From an uncultured Synechococcus sp. (GTDB taxonomy: Bacteria > Cyanobacteriota > Cyanobacteriia > PCC-6307 > Cyanobiaceae): 21,691 nt of DNA. The notes under the pieces are model-generated. The model was given only the letters and a program-made list of their open reading frames with translations. It was not told the DNA's origin and did not search any database. The position numbers were made by a program, and so were the translations under genes. Numbering within the stretch: the first letter of the stretch is position 1; every line of letters begins with the position of its first letter. The DNA lies in NCBI GenBank assembly GCA_937930135.1, contig CALGVO010000198.1:1-21691 (forward strand), read 5' to 3'. This document shows positions 12,578-21,691 of the stretch, in pieces.

Positions 12578-15500
12578 CGGTCTACCGGAGCAACCGGGCG
12601 GAATGGCTGGCCCGGATCCTGGCGGAGCAGCTGAGGCTGGCGCCACCGGCACCGTTCGACGAGGTGGAGGTGATGGTCAACACCTGGCCCACCAGCCGCT
12701 GGCTGGGGGAGCAGCTCGCGGCCGTCAACGGCATCAGCGCGCTGGTGCGGTTCCCCTTCCCAGGCTCCCGCTTGCGTCAGCTGGTCCGCAGTCTTGATGG
12801 CGACGCCACCCAGCCCGATGCCGACGATCCCTGGCGGGCGGAGCGGCTGGTGTGGCGCGTGCTCGAGGTGCTTCCAGGCCTGTTGAAGCAAGCGGAGGCG
12901 GAACCGCTGCGCCAGTGGATGGCCCTGCACCCGAGCGGCCCCGATCAGCTGAACCGGGACCACTGGCTGCTCGCCCGCAGCCTCGCCGATGCGATCGACG
13001 ATTACGCCCTGTATCGGCCCGACGAGCTGGAGCGTTGGCTGCACCACAGCGGTCCGGACCCGGCCCTGCCAACCGCCCTGCAGTGGCAAGTCCTGTTGGT
13101 GCAACGGCTGGCCCGACTCTGTCCCACACCCCCCTTTGGTCTCCAGGTGCGCAGGGCGGTGCAACGGCTGCGCTCCGGTGCAGCATCAATCGAGCGTCTG
13201 CCCAGCCAGATGCGCCTGTTCGGGATCAGCAGCATGGCGCCGGTGCAGGTGGAGCTCTTGCAGGCCCTCTCGGGCGTGATCGACGTGCAGCTGTTTCTGC
13301 TCACCCCCTGTCCGGATCTCTGGCAACGCTCCGGGCAACGGCGACGCCGACTGGGCGACCACTGGCGGGCCCCCCTGGATGGCTCCTGGTTGCTGGAGGC
13401 ACCACGGCTGGAGGCGATGGCAGGGCGCATGGGGGCGGAATTTCAGCTGCTGCTCGAAGGCAGCGGCGACTGCCAGCTGGGTGAACGCACCGACGGGGAT
13501 CTGTTTGCCGCGCCGATGACCAGCGCCCGTGAGGCGAACCGACGTCCCTCCCTGCTGGAACAACTGCAGGAGCAGCTGGTGGAAGCGCAGGACACTGACC
13601 TGCACCATCAGGCCGGAGACGAATCACTCCGCTTTCTGGCCAGTCCAGGCCGCTGGCGCGAGGTGCAACTGGTGCGCGATCAGATCCTGCAGTGGCTGGC
13701 GGCGGACCCGACACTCCAACCCCGGGATGTGCTGGTGATGACCCCCCAGATCGATCGCTTCGCGCCGCTGCTGAGCTCGGTCTTCAACGACGCCGCGGCC
13801 ACGGGCGTCGCCCTGCCCTGGCGCCTCACCGACCGCAGCCAGCAGGACAGTCCCGGCCTCTGCCAGAGCGTGCTGCAACTCCTGGAGATGGCCGGTGAAC
13901 GCCTGACAGCCTCAGGCCTCGAGCAACTGCTCGCCAACCCGGCCCTGCAGGCGGCGCAACAGCTCGAGCGCAGCGAGGTGGAGGCGATCCATCGCTGCCT
14001 GCAGCGCTGCGGCTTCCGCTGGGGCCTCGATGGGCGCGACCGGCGCGGCGATCCCACCCACAGCCTGCGCTGGTGCCTGGATCGCTGGCTTCTCGGCCTC
14101 GTGTTTGATGACGCCACCACGGTGGGCAACGGTGACACCGCCCCGTTCAGCGATGGGCTGACACCGGAGCAGCTGGGCCGCTGGTGGCCCCTGCTCGATC
14201 GACTCGCCCGCTGGCTCGACCGCCTCGGCCAGCCGCGTCGCTGCAGCGACTGGATCCCCCTTCTGCTCACCCTGCTGGAGGAGCTCTACGGCGATGGCGG
14301 CGCCTGGAGCGAGGAAAAGCAAGCGGTCTTGGCGGCTCTGGAGGGCTGGCGGGAACGGGCGGACACCTGTGCTCTGCAGCTGGAACCCAGCGTGGTGGTG
14401 GCGGTGTTGCGGGAAGCGCTCGCGCGCGACAGCGGTCGCTTCGGTCATCGCAGTGGCGCCGTGACGATCAGCGCCCTGGAACCGATGCGCGCCATCCCGC
14501 ACCGGGTGATCGTCCTGATGGGGCTGGATGCCAGCAGTTTTCCCAGGCAGAGCGAGCGGCCCGGTTTCCATCTGCTCGAACAGCAACGCCGGCTGGGGGA
14601 TCCCTCCCCCAGCGATCAGGACCGCTACGCCCTGCTCGAGGCCCTGCTCTCGGCACGCCAACATCTGCTGATCAGCTGGAACGCCCGCGACGAGCGACGG
14701 GGGGAGACGTTGCCGCCCGCGGCGCCGGTGCAGCAGTGGTTGTCGCTGCTTGAAGAGCAGCTGGGCCCCGACGCCATGACGGCGTTGCGGCTTCAACCCG
14801 CCGCCAATCCGCTCGATCCGACCAACTTCCAAGCGCAGGCGCCGGGTGTTCTGGCGAGCTGTGATCAACGCCTGCTGCTGGCGCGCCGCTGCCTCGATCA
14901 GGCCCTCAGGGGTGAGAGAGGCTCTGCCATGACAGCTCGCGCAACCGATGACCTGGAGGGCCTGGCCCAACCGCTGCATTGGGCCCTCAGCGACGCCACG
15001 GCAGAGGAGACCAACGGTTCGTCAGGTCACGGTTCGCTGGATGCGGAGCAGATCGAACGCTGGCTGGTGGCCCCCCAACGGGTCTGGCTGGACGAACAAG
15101 GCCTCAGGCCCCAGGAATGGCTGGAGCCGATCGAAGACTTCGAGGCCTTCGACCTGGCGGAACGGGACAGGCAGGCGCTGCTGCAGGAGCGCCTGCAACA
15201 ACTCATTGATCAGCTGCCCGAGGGTGAGATCCAACGCGGCTGGAGCGAGCCGGAACCAGGGCACTGGCTGGAACGCAGCCGGGGCCGAGGTTGGCTCCCC
15301 CCTGCCGCCGCTGCCGCGGTGGAGACCGATCGCCTGGAGCAGCGCTGGCAAAGCCTGCAGAGCGCCCTGCTGCAGGTCGGATCCGTGCGTCGGCAAGGTG
15401 GGCGCCTGGTCGCCGGCGACACCCTGGTGGTCGCCCAGCCCGGGCGCTTGCGGGCGCGGGGGGTTCTGCGCGGCTGGTGGCAGCACCTGCAGGCTCAGGC

Positions 15501-15909
15501 GGCGGCAGAAGGCCGCGACACGGTGATGATCGCCCGCGAGACGGGCAAGAGCAGCAGCGACCGGTTGGCTGTGGCCCTGCGCTGGCGGGGGTTCGACCCG
15601 GATCGGGCTGCGGCCTACCTGCACACCCTTCAGGCCTGCGCTCTGGAGGGTTGGCGCCGCTGCTGGCCGGTGCCTCCCGACAGCGGTTTAGCGCGGGCTC
15701 TGCAGCTGCACAAAGGCGAAGATGCCGCCAACCGGGCCTTCCGCAGCCAGTGGCAAGGCGACTTCCAGGCCTTCCCCGAGCGGGAGCGGCCGGAGATGCG
15801 CCTCTGTTTCGGAGAGGGCTGCGACAGCGATCAGCTGCTGGAGGCGCCGGGTTTCGAGGACGCCTTCCACTGCCTTTACCAGCCCCTGGTGGAGCATCTG
15901 CAGCGATGA
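12571..15909 (+). CDS. recC: RecC subunit of exonuclease V (RecBCD)
   Basis: RecC is the scaffold of the RecBCD helicase-nuclease. It splits the DNA strands and reads Chi with its catalytically dead helicase and nuclease-like domains. The 1112-residue length matches the family (about 1120). The N-terminus (LTVYRSNRAEWLARILAEQL) and the segments VMVNTWPTSRWLGEQLA, MRLFGISSM, ALEPMRAIPHRVIVLMGLD and FPRQSERPGFHLL are typical. The start is TTG at 12571, inside the end of the phosphatase gene; no ATG or GTG is available in frame nearby. Its TGA overlaps the recB ATG by 4 nt. No intact Walker A motif is seen, as expected for RecC. Confidence 0.95.
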   Translation: MLTVYRSNRAEWLARILAEQLRLAPPAPFDEVEVMVNTWPTSRWLGEQLAAVNGISALVRFPFPGSRLRQLVRSLDGDATQPDADDPWRAERLVWRVLEVLPGLLKQAEAEPLRQWMALHPSGPDQLNRDHWLLARSLADAIDDYALYRPDELERWLHHSGPDPALPTALQWQVLLVQRLARLCPTPPFGLQVRRAVQRLRSGAASIERLPSQMRLFGISSMAPVQVELLQALSGVIDVQLFLLTPCPDLWQRSGQRRRRLGDHWRAPLDGSWLLEAPRLEAMAGRMGAEFQLLLEGSGDCQLGERTDGDLFAAPMTSAREANRRPSLLEQLQEQLVEAQDTDLHHQAGDESLRFLASPGRWREVQLVRDQILQWLAADPTLQPRDVLVMTPQIDRFAPLLSSVFNDAAATGVALPWRLTDRSQQDSPGLCQSVLQLLEMAGERLTASGLEQLLANPALQAAQQLERSEVEAIHRCLQRCGFRWGLDGRDRRGDPTHSLRWCLDRWLLGLVFDDATTVGNGDTAPFSDGLTPEQLGRWWPLLDRLARWLDRLGQPRRCSDWIPLLLTLLEELYGDGGAWSEEKQAVLAALEGWRERADTCALQLEPSVVVAVLREALARDSGRFGHRSGAVTISALEPMRAIPHRVIVLMGLDASSFPRQSERPGFHLLEQQRRLGDPSPSDQDRYALLEALLSARQHLLISWNARDERRGETLPPAAPVQQWLSLLEEQLGPDAMTALRLQPAANPLDPTNFQAQAPGVLASCDQRLLLARRCLDQALRGERGSAMTARATDDLEGLAQPLHWALSDATAEETNGSSGHGSLDAEQIERWLVAPQRVWLDEQGLRPQEWLEPIEDFEAFDLAERDRQALLQERLQQLIDQLPEGEIQRGWSEPEPGHWLERSRGRGWLPPAAAAAVETDRLEQRWQSLQSALLQVGSVRRQGGRLVAGDTLVVAQPGRLRARGVLRGWWQHLQAQAAAEGRDTVMIARETGKSSSDRLAVALRWRGFDPDRAAAYLHTLQACALEGWRRCWPVPPDSGLARALQLHKGEDAANRAFRSQWQGDFQAFPERERPEMRLCFGEGCDSDQLLEAPGFEDAFHCLYQPLVEHLQR

Positions 15910-18900
15910 GACGGTTCGAGCACAACACTTATCCGCTCGATCCAGGTGTTCGCCTGCTTGAAGCGAGTGCTGGCACCGGAAAAACCTTTGCTCTCGCCCA
16001 CCTGGTGCTGCGCCTGATCACCGAACGCAACCTGGATCTCGATCAACTGCTGGTGGTCACCTTCACCGATGCCGCAGCGGCGGAATTGCGCGATCGCATC
16101 GGCCGGCGCCTGGAGCAGGCCCTCCAGGGCCTGCTCGCGATCCAGCGCCCTGAGGATTCAGCCGCTGCGCAGGCCGGAGCTGAGCAGCCGGGAGCCGATG
16201 CGGTGCTGCTCGACTGGCTGGCACGCCAGGGCCAGGACGCCGGCCGTTGCCGCGAGCTCGCCAGTCGTCTGCTCAGCGCTCTGGAAAGCCTCGAGCGGGC
16301 CGATATCACCACCATCCATGGCTTCTGCCGTCGCACCCTGCAGCGTCAGGCGCTTCAGAGCGGCCAGGCGATGGACCCTGCCCTGGAGAGCGACAGCGAC
16401 CGGCTGTGCCGGGAAGTGGCCCATGACTACTGGCAGGAGCAGGTGCTGCAACTTGAGCCTGCAGACCTGCGCGGCCTGCAGGCGGCCGGACTCTCCGCCG
16501 AGGCCCTCACCAAAGCCCTGGTGCGCCTGGATGGCGACAGCGGCGTTGCTCTCGATCCCGGCGCCGACGCCCCCGATCCGGAGCAAAACCTTCGGGCGCA
16601 GTTCGAGCACTGGCGATCGGAACGCTGGCAGTGCTTCGTGGAGGCCTGGCGGCAGGAGGGAGAAGCGCTCGAGATCGCCTTCCGCGCTGCCGCGGCCGAC
16701 TGGCGCAGCCGCGCTGGCCTCAAGAAAACCGGTGACTACAGCCCAAACCCACGCAAGCAACGCCAGCAACTGCTCCATACCTGGGTGCAGCAGCAGGAGG
16801 CCTGCCCCGCCGCTCCCCGCTACGACAGCGTGCGCGCCCAGGAGCTGCTCGGTGGCTACTTCCACCCGGGCCAGTTCAGCCGCGTGGCGCGCCAGGCAGG
16901 GGACGCCACCGCCAGCCTGCCCTGCCCTGGCCTGATGACGGCGATTGCCGATCTCTGGGATGGACCGGCCGAGCAGGTCTGGCGCCATGCCCTGCCGTGG
17001 GGACTGGCGGCCCTCCGCCAACGGCGCGAACGGCGCGGCGTGATCGGCTTCTCCGGGCTGCTCGATGCCCTCGATCCAGCCAGCCAGCCGCCGGAACGCC
17101 AGCAGGCGGTGGTCGAAGCGCTGCGCCGCCGCTACCGGGTCGCCCTGATCGATGAATTCCAGGACACGGATCCGCTGCAATGGCGCTTGCTGCGCAGTGT
17201 GTTCGCGGGCAGCGAAGCGCACCTGCTCTTGATGGTGGGCGATCCGAAGCAGGCGATCTACCGCTTCCGCGGCGGCGACCTGAACACCTATCGCCTGGCG
17301 CGCGAACGGGCCGATCGCATCGACGCCCTGCTCGACAACTTCCGGACCACCGCCCCCCTGATGCAGGCCCTGAACCGCTTGATGGCCCCAGGGCTGCTCC
17401 ATTCACGGCTGGAGGTGCCGGCGCTGGAGGCCAGAAGCAGCGCGGAACCCCTGAGCGAGAACGGCGCGCAAGGCCCCCTGCAGCTGCTCGACCTGACGGC
17501 GGAGGGGAGCGCCTGCAGCAAAACCGCCCTGGACGAGCATCTGCCCAGGATCGTGGCGCAGATCGCCGTCGACCTTCTGCACAGGCAACCGTCGCTCCAG
17601 CCCGGTGATCTCTGCATCCTGGTGAGCAAACACCGCCAGGCGGAAGCGATGCGCCGCCAGCTCGCCGCCAGCGGCCTCCCCAGCCGTCTGGTGAGCCAGG
17701 GTGATGTGCTGGCGACAGCGGCGGCGGAGGCGCTGCAACGCTTGCTCGACAGCCTGGCCAACCCTGCCGATGGCGCCCGCCTGCGGCTCCTTGCCTGCTC
17801 AGCCCTGGTGCAGTGGTCAGCGGCGGAGCTGAAGGCAGCGGAAGACAACGGCCAGCTGGATCGCCTGGCCCAACACATCGATGCCCTGGCGGCCCAGTGG
17901 GACCATCTCGGCCTGCTCGGCTGTCTCGCCCAGGTGATGGAAAGCGACACCGTGGCCAGCCTCTCGGAGCGGGGGCGCTTTGGGGGCGATCTGCAACAGA
18001 GCGCCCGCCTGGTGCAGGACGCCATGCATCGCCTGGGACTGGATCTCGCCAGCGCCGCCGACTGGTTGCGGCGCCAACGCCTGCAACCGCTGGAGGCATT
18101 GCCGGAGGAACGCCAACCCCACAGCGACACGGTCGAAAGCGCCATTGCCGTGGTCACCGTGCACCGCAGCAAAGGTCTGGAATATCCGGTGGTCATCTGC
18201 CCCTATCTCTGGCAGGAACCGGCTCTTGCCCAGGGAGCGCTCTGGCGCCATCACGGCCGCTGGGTGGTGGCCCTCAACCGAGAGTGGGGTGCGGGAGCGG
18301 CGATGGCAGCCCAGGAAGCCGGCGAGAACCGCGCCGAGGCGGAACGACTCGCCTATGTGGCGATGACCCGGGCCGTGCGCCAGCTGATTCTCATCAACGC
18401 CCAGGCGAGCGGACAGGAAGCAGGCCCCCTGCAGAGCTGGCTGCAAGCCAGACCCGAGGGTCTCCATCCGCTGGTGCTCCCACCGGACACGCCGCGGCGC
18501 CGCTGGCAGCGCACGGCCCGGATCCAGGAGCATCAGCTGGGAGCGGTGCCGCAGCGCCCCTTGGATCGCCTCTGGGGGCGGAGCAGCTATTCCGCCTGGA
18601 GCGCCAGCGCGTCGGATCCCCATCGCCAGGAAGAAGGCCGGGACCGGGACCCGGAGGCTGAACTCGATGGTGCCGCGGAGGCCCTGCCGGCGGAGGAGAG
18701 CGCCAACGGGCCCCTCTGCGAGTTCCCGCGCGGGCCTGCTGCCGGCGACTGCCTCCATCGCATTCTCGAGCGGGTTGGCTTTGACACGCTTGCGGAGGAT
18801 GGTGCCAGTCGCGACGCGATCGAGCAGGAACTGCGCCGGGCCGGACTGGCGCCGGACTGGGCTGGAGCAGTGCGGCAAGGGCTGCACCGGCTGCTCCTGG

Positions 18901-19550
18901 CACCGCTGGGGGGCGCCCTGGGCCGGCTCCGTCTCCAGCAGCTCGAAGCCGACCGCCGCCGCCATGAACTGAACTTCGATCTACCCGTGGCCCACGACGG
19001 CGAGGCCGTGCTGGCCCGCAACCTCGCTGAAGCCTTCTGCGTGCAACCTGACGCGCGCTTCGGGGGCGATTACGCCGCCCGGATCGCCCAGCTGAACATC
19101 CACAGCCGCGGCTATCTCACCGGCTCCATCGATCTGGTGTTCTGCGACGACCCCGATCCCCAGACCGGCCGTTGGTGGGTGGCGGACTGGAAAAGCAACT
19201 GGCTGGGGCAACGTGATCCGGCGAGTCAGGCGTTGGCCTGTGGGCCCAGCCATTACCACCCCAAAGCTCTGGAGCGGGAGATGGTGCACCACCACTACCC
19301 CCTGCAGGCCCACCTCTACCTGGTGGCGCTGCATCGCTTTCTGCGCTGGCGCCTGCATGCCTACGCCCCCGAACGCCATCTGGGCGGCTACGTCTACGTC
19401 TTTCTGCGTGGCCTTCCCGAGGTCCCAGGCGAAGTCATCAACGACGCAATCGTCCAGGACGGAAACGCCACCCCGGGGGTGCTGGTGGAGAGAGCGCCGG
19501 TGCGGCGAATTCTGGCCCTGGATCGCGTGCTCAACGGGGGGCTGCCATGA
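15906..19550 (+). CDS. recB: RecB helicase-nuclease subunit of exonuclease V
   Basis: RecB is the 3'-5' helicase and the only nuclease of RecBCD. The 1214-residue protein shows the superfamily 1A helicase motifs in order: Walker A ASAGTGKT (20-27), VTFTDAAAAELRDRI, TTIHGFCRRTL, LIDEFQDTD (Asp416), MVGDPKQAIYRFRGGD (Asp446), the NFRTT motif, VTVHRSKGLEYPVV near 750 and YVAMTRA near 817. The C-terminal nuclease is intact: GDCLHRILE, GSIDLVF with Asp1076, and ADWKSN with Asp1094 and Lys1096. The true start is the ATG at 15906 overlapping the recC stop, although the frame stays open far upstream. Its TGA overlaps the recD ATG by 4 nt. Both activities look functional. Confidence 0.96.
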   Translation: MRRFEHNTYPLDPGVRLLEASAGTGKTFALAHLVLRLITERNLDLDQLLVVTFTDAAAAELRDRIGRRLEQALQGLLAIQRPEDSAAAQAGAEQPGADAVLLDWLARQGQDAGRCRELASRLLSALESLERADITTIHGFCRRTLQRQALQSGQAMDPALESDSDRLCREVAHDYWQEQVLQLEPADLRGLQAAGLSAEALTKALVRLDGDSGVALDPGADAPDPEQNLRAQFEHWRSERWQCFVEAWRQEGEALEIAFRAAAADWRSRAGLKKTGDYSPNPRKQRQQLLHTWVQQQEACPAAPRYDSVRAQELLGGYFHPGQFSRVARQAGDATASLPCPGLMTAIADLWDGPAEQVWRHALPWGLAALRQRRERRGVIGFSGLLDALDPASQPPERQQAVVEALRRRYRVALIDEFQDTDPLQWRLLRSVFAGSEAHLLLMVGDPKQAIYRFRGGDLNTYRLARERADRIDALLDNFRTTAPLMQALNRLMAPGLLHSRLEVPALEARSSAEPLSENGAQGPLQLLDLTAEGSACSKTALDEHLPRIVAQIAVDLLHRQPSLQPGDLCILVSKHRQAEAMRRQLAASGLPSRLVSQGDVLATAAAEALQRLLDSLANPADGARLRLLACSALVQWSAAELKAAEDNGQLDRLAQHIDALAAQWDHLGLLGCLAQVMESDTVASLSERGRFGGDLQQSARLVQDAMHRLGLDLASAADWLRRQRLQPLEALPEERQPHSDTVESAIAVVTVHRSKGLEYPVVICPYLWQEPALAQGALWRHHGRWVVALNREWGAGAAMAAQEAGENRAEAERLAYVAMTRAVRQLILINAQASGQEAGPLQSWLQARPEGLHPLVLPPDTPRRRWQRTARIQEHQLGAVPQRPLDRLWGRSSYSAWSASASDPHRQEEGRDRDPEAELDGAAEALPAEESANGPLCEFPRGPAAGDCLHRILERVGFDTLAEDGASRDAIEQELRRAGLAPDWAGAVRQGLHRLLLAPLGGALGRLRLQQLEADRRRHELNFDLPVAHDGEAVLARNLAEAFCVQPDARFGGDYAARIAQLNIHSRGYLTGSIDLVFCDDPDPQTGRWWVADWKSNWLGQRDPASQALACGPSHYHPKALEREMVHHHYPLQAHLYLVALHRFLRWRLHAYAPERHLGGYVYVFLRGLPEVPGEVINDAIVQDGNATPGVLVERAPVRRILALDRVLNGGLP

Positions 19551-21238
19551 CCCATCCGATCACCGCCATGGCTGAAGCCAGCCGCTCCAACCCTTGCGCC
19601 AGCGAGGCCTCCCTGGCCCTGGCGCAGGGCGTGCTGGCCACCCTGCGCCGCCTCGTGCCACCGCGTCGGGATTCGGCCCACCTCGATGCCGTGGTGCTCG
19701 TCCTGGTCGATGCCCTGGCGAGCGGTGCCAGCCATGGCGTTGTTGCAGCCGAGCAGCTCGAAGCGGTGGAGGCGAGCGGCTGGCTGGATGGGCCCGATGC
19801 CCCCCTGGTGCGAGAGGGCGCCAAACTCGCCTTCCGCCGTTGGCAGCAGGGCATGGCGCAATTCGTGGAGGTCCTGCTGCAGCGCTGCGCCCCAGACCGG
19901 TTGGCCCCATCCGCCCCCGTGGATCACGCCCTCCTGAACGGGCTGAATCAGGAGCAGCGCGAGGCGGTCGCCGCGATCGGGCGCCATCGGGTCGTGTTGC
20001 TCAGCGGTGGGCCGGGCACCGGAAAAACGAGCACGGTGGTGCGCATGCTCGCCCAGGCTCTGCAGCAACAGGCGGACCTGCGGATCGGCCTCGCGGCCCC
20101 CACCGGAAAAGCGGCGGCACGGTTGCAGGAGGCGATCCGTTCCGGCCTGCCCCAGCTGCCGCTGCCCCAGCAGGAGCGCATGGGGCAACTGCCCTGCGCC
20201 ACGCTGCATCGCTGGTTGCAAGCCAGGCCCGGCGGCTATGGCCGCCATCGCCACCGGCCCCTGCCTCTCGATCTGCTGGTGGTGGATGAGCTCTCGATGG
20301 TGGACCTGGCCATGGCCACAGCCCTGCTGGAGGCCTTACCCGCGAACGCCCAGTTGATCCTGGTGGGTGATGCCGCCCAGCTGCCCCCGATCGGCGTGGG
20401 CGCGGTCTGGAGCCACCTGCAACAACCGGCGCAACGGCAACGGTTCGGCACTGCGGCGGTGGAGCTGCATCGGGTGTATCGAAACCGCGGCACCCTCGCC
20501 CACCTCAGCGCCGTGCTGCTTCAGGAGGGCATGGAGGCGTTCTGGGCAGCGGCAGCGCCTGATCGACTCAACGCTGCCCTTGCCGAGACCAACGTTGACC
20601 TGCAGCAGGCTGACCGGCGCACCATCCCGTCGGTGGTGATCGAGGCGTTGCAGGAGCAACTGCAACACCTACGCGCTGACTTGCAGAGCGTCCAACCGGA
20701 ACCGAGAGAAGGCGATGACTTCGATACCGAAGCCGCTGACACGGTGTTGCAGGGCCTGGACAGCCTGCAGGTGCTCTGCCCCCGGCGGCGTGGGCCCTGG
20801 GGGGTGGATGCAGTGCATCGAGCCATCCTGCCTGCCGGGGGCGTTCAGGATTGGCCCATCGGTGTGCCCGTGCTCTGCGCCGAGAACCAGGATGAGCTGG
20901 GCCTGGCCAATGGCGACCGGGGCGTGACGGTGGGGTTGGGCAAGCAGCGCCGCCTGCTGTTCCGCTCAGTCGATGCCAGGGGGGAAGCGCGGCTGCGTCT
21001 GTTCCACCCGGCACGACTGAAGCGGCTCGAACCCGCCCTGGCGCTCACCGTGCACAAGGCCCAGGGCAGCGAAGCCGATCGGGTGCTGGTGCTCTGGCCC
21101 GACACGATGCCCGACACGCCTCATGACACCACCACGGCGCTGCTCTACACCGCGATCACCCGGGCCCGCCAACGCCTGCTGCTGCTCCGCGCGACGGATC
21201 CCGCCAAGCTGGGACCACCGATCGCGGCGACATCGTGA
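19547..21238 (+). CDS. recD: RecD helicase subunit of exonuclease V
   Basis: RecD is the fast 5'-3' helicase of RecBCD. The 563-residue protein has Walker A SGGPGTGKTS (Lys160), a motif Ia region (APTGKAAARLQEAI), Walker B VVDELSMVD (Asp247, Glu248), motif III LVGDAAQLPPIGVG, VHKAQGSEADRVLVL and LYTAITRARQRLLLL near the end. It lacks the long N-terminal extension of RecD2, and with recC and recB beside it this is clearly true RecD. The start is ATG at 19547 inside the recB stop. The TGA (21236-21238) overlaps the GTG of the cupin gene. It is slightly shorter than the E. coli protein (608) but complete in motifs. Confidence 0.95.
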   Translation: MTHPITAMAEASRSNPCASEASLALAQGVLATLRRLVPPRRDSAHLDAVVLVLVDALASGASHGVVAAEQLEAVEASGWLDGPDAPLVREGAKLAFRRWQQGMAQFVEVLLQRCAPDRLAPSAPVDHALLNGLNQEQREAVAAIGRHRVVLLSGGPGTGKTSTVVRMLAQALQQQADLRIGLAAPTGKAAARLQEAIRSGLPQLPLPQQERMGQLPCATLHRWLQARPGGYGRHRHRPLPLDLLVVDELSMVDLAMATALLEALPANAQLILVGDAAQLPPIGVGAVWSHLQQPAQRQRFGTAAVELHRVYRNRGTLAHLSAVLLQEGMEAFWAAAAPDRLNAALAETNVDLQQADRRTIPSVVIEALQEQLQHLRADLQSVQPEPREGDDFDTEAADTVLQGLDSLQVLCPRRRGPWGVDAVHRAILPAGGVQDWPIGVPVLCAENQDELGLANGDRGVTVGLGKQRRLLFRSVDARGEARLRLFHPARLKRLEPALALTVHKAQGSEADRVLVLWPDTMPDTPHDTTTALLYTAITRARQRLLLLRATDPAKLGPPIAATS

Positions 21239-21594
21239 ACCTGCAGCCTGGCCCACGGGTCGAGCGGCCCTGGGGCTGGTATGAGGATCTGCTCGAAGGC
21301 CCCGGCTACAAGCTCAAGCGGCTCTGGATCCGCGATGGGCAGCGCCTGAGCCTGCAACGGCATCAGCACCGCAGTGAAAACTGGACGGTGGCGGCCGGCA
21401 AAGGCGAGCTCTTCTGCGCGGGCCACTGGCATCCAGCAACGCCGGGAACGACCCTGCACATCCCCTGCGGCGTCATCCATCGCGCCCGCGCCGGCCAGGG
21501 AGGTCTCCTGGTCATCGAAGTGCAACACGGAACTGATCTGCGCGAAAGCGATATCGAACGCCTTGAAGATGACTTCGGTCGGGTGATAGGTTGA
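21235..21594 (+). CDS. Stand-alone mannose-6-phosphate isomerase-type cupin
   Basis: The 119-residue protein matches the C-terminal cupin domain of type II phosphomannose isomerase / GDP-mannose pyrophosphorylase enzymes, here without the nucleotidyltransferase half. It has RPWGWYEDL at the start, KLKRLWIRDGQRLSLQRH, the metal-binding HQHRSENW (His43, His45, Glu48) and IPCGVIHRA (His82). The family converts mannose 6-phosphate and fructose 6-phosphate; stand-alone copies are common in cyanobacteria but rarely tested. The GTG at 21235 overlaps the recD stop by 4 nt, making this the last gene of the operon. No link to recombination is evident. Confidence 0.88.
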   Translation: MNLQPGPRVERPWGWYEDLLEGPGYKLKRLWIRDGQRLSLQRHQHRSENWTVAAGKGELFCAGHWHPATPGTTLHIPCGVIHRARAGQGGLLVIEVQHGTDLRESDIERLEDDFGRVIG

Positions 21595-21609
21595 TTCAAA
21601 GCCTTTGAA
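21595..21609. repeat. 15-bp near-perfect palindrome after the cupin gene
   Basis: TTCAAAG at 21595-21601 and CTTTGAA at 21603-21609 are inverted around one base, directly after the TGA. The loop is too small for a good terminator hairpin. A protein-binding site or a chance occurrence are both possible. Confidence 0.3.
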
Positions 21610-21655
21610 GGAAGGGCAAGCAATACATCACGGTTCCGACCGATTGGACGTTGCA

Positions 21656-21691
21656 GGCCTGATTTGAAGGATCAATCAGGCCAGTGCCTTT
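21656..21691 (+). terminator. Candidate Rho-independent terminator, cut by window end
   Basis: GGCCTGATT (21656-21664) and AATCAGGCC (21674-21682) form a 9-bp stem with a 9-nt loop, followed by AGTGCCTTT at the end of the window. The T tract is short and offset, and the sequence stops, so the call is tentative. It lies 62 nt after the last gene of the recCBD operon and would end that transcript, or one coming from the other side. Confidence 0.45.

Noticed and set aside
15291..15905. Extension of the recB frame about 205 codons upstream
   Set aside because: This part overlaps recC in another frame and is Arg/Ala/Gly-rich noise; the ATG overlapping the recC stop gives the canonical RecB N-terminus just before Walker A.
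1801..16097. GCGATCGC (HIP1-like) octamers at 1801, 10450, 10744 and 16090
   Set aside because: These are the common cyanobacterial octamer; a few copies inside genes in 21.7 kb are not a local signal.
1569..21682. Recurring GGCCTGAT / ATCAGGCC at several gene ends (1570, 4532, 6114, 21656, 21675)
   Set aside because: It appeared to be an intergenic motif, but the same octamer also occurs inside genes (for example 10464, 13606, 14897 and 16929), so there is no clear preference for gaps.
1..21691. CRISPR arrays, insertion sequences and prophage genes
   Set aside because: I saw no regularly spaced repeats, transposase motifs or phage structural genes on either strand.

Overview
The window reads as a stretch of chromosome from a GC-rich picocyanobacterium, most likely alpha-cyanobacterial Synechococcus/Cyanobium. 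The photosynthetic markers are psbY, the carotenoid isomerase gene crtH, and ycf54, which encodes a partner of the aerobic Mg-protoporphyrin ester cyclase. Gene spacing is very tight, and there are frequent GTG and TTG starts and many 4-nt stop/start overlaps. Almost all of the window is ordinary core chromosome; the accessory signals sit at two places.

Layout. Positions 1-318 hold the C-terminal end of an unrecognised protein, followed by about 360 bp without a convincing gene and a minus-strand tRNA-Lys(UUU) (683-754). Next come a gamma-class carbonic-anhydrase-like protein, psbY and trmFO on the plus strand. Between trmFO and crtH lie two tandem minus-strand toxin-antitoxin modules: a PemK/MazF-like toxin with a ribbon-helix-helix antitoxin (2950-3560), and a vapBC pair (3616-4304). 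Beyond them, at 4377-4470, is a decayed copy of the 3' end of trmFO. This suggests the modules arrived by an event that duplicated or replaced the end of trmFO.

crtH is followed by two small unknown genes and, convergently, by an OmpR-type response regulator that lacks the phospho-accepting aspartate. A DUF6761-like gene then meets a minus-strand group: CGFS glutaredoxin, BolA, an exported TPR-like protein and a PlsC-type acyltransferase. Divergent from these are pdxJ and ycf54 (4-nt overlap), a small exported protein, and a minus-strand unknown.

The last 9.7 kb is one plus-strand operon in which every junction overlaps by 4-7 nt: PPP-family phosphatase, recC, recB, recD and a stand-alone phosphomannose-isomerase-type cupin. 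It ends near a candidate hairpin terminator at the window edge. The three rec genes encode the full RecBCD helicase-nuclease for double-strand-end repair and degradation of foreign DNA.

I did not find an undescribed multi-gene system. The items most worth a second look are the trmFO scar with its toxin-antitoxin cargo and candidate operators, the response regulator without its aspartate, and the possible integrase relic near tRNA-Lys. All family names come from reading motifs by eye, without database searches.
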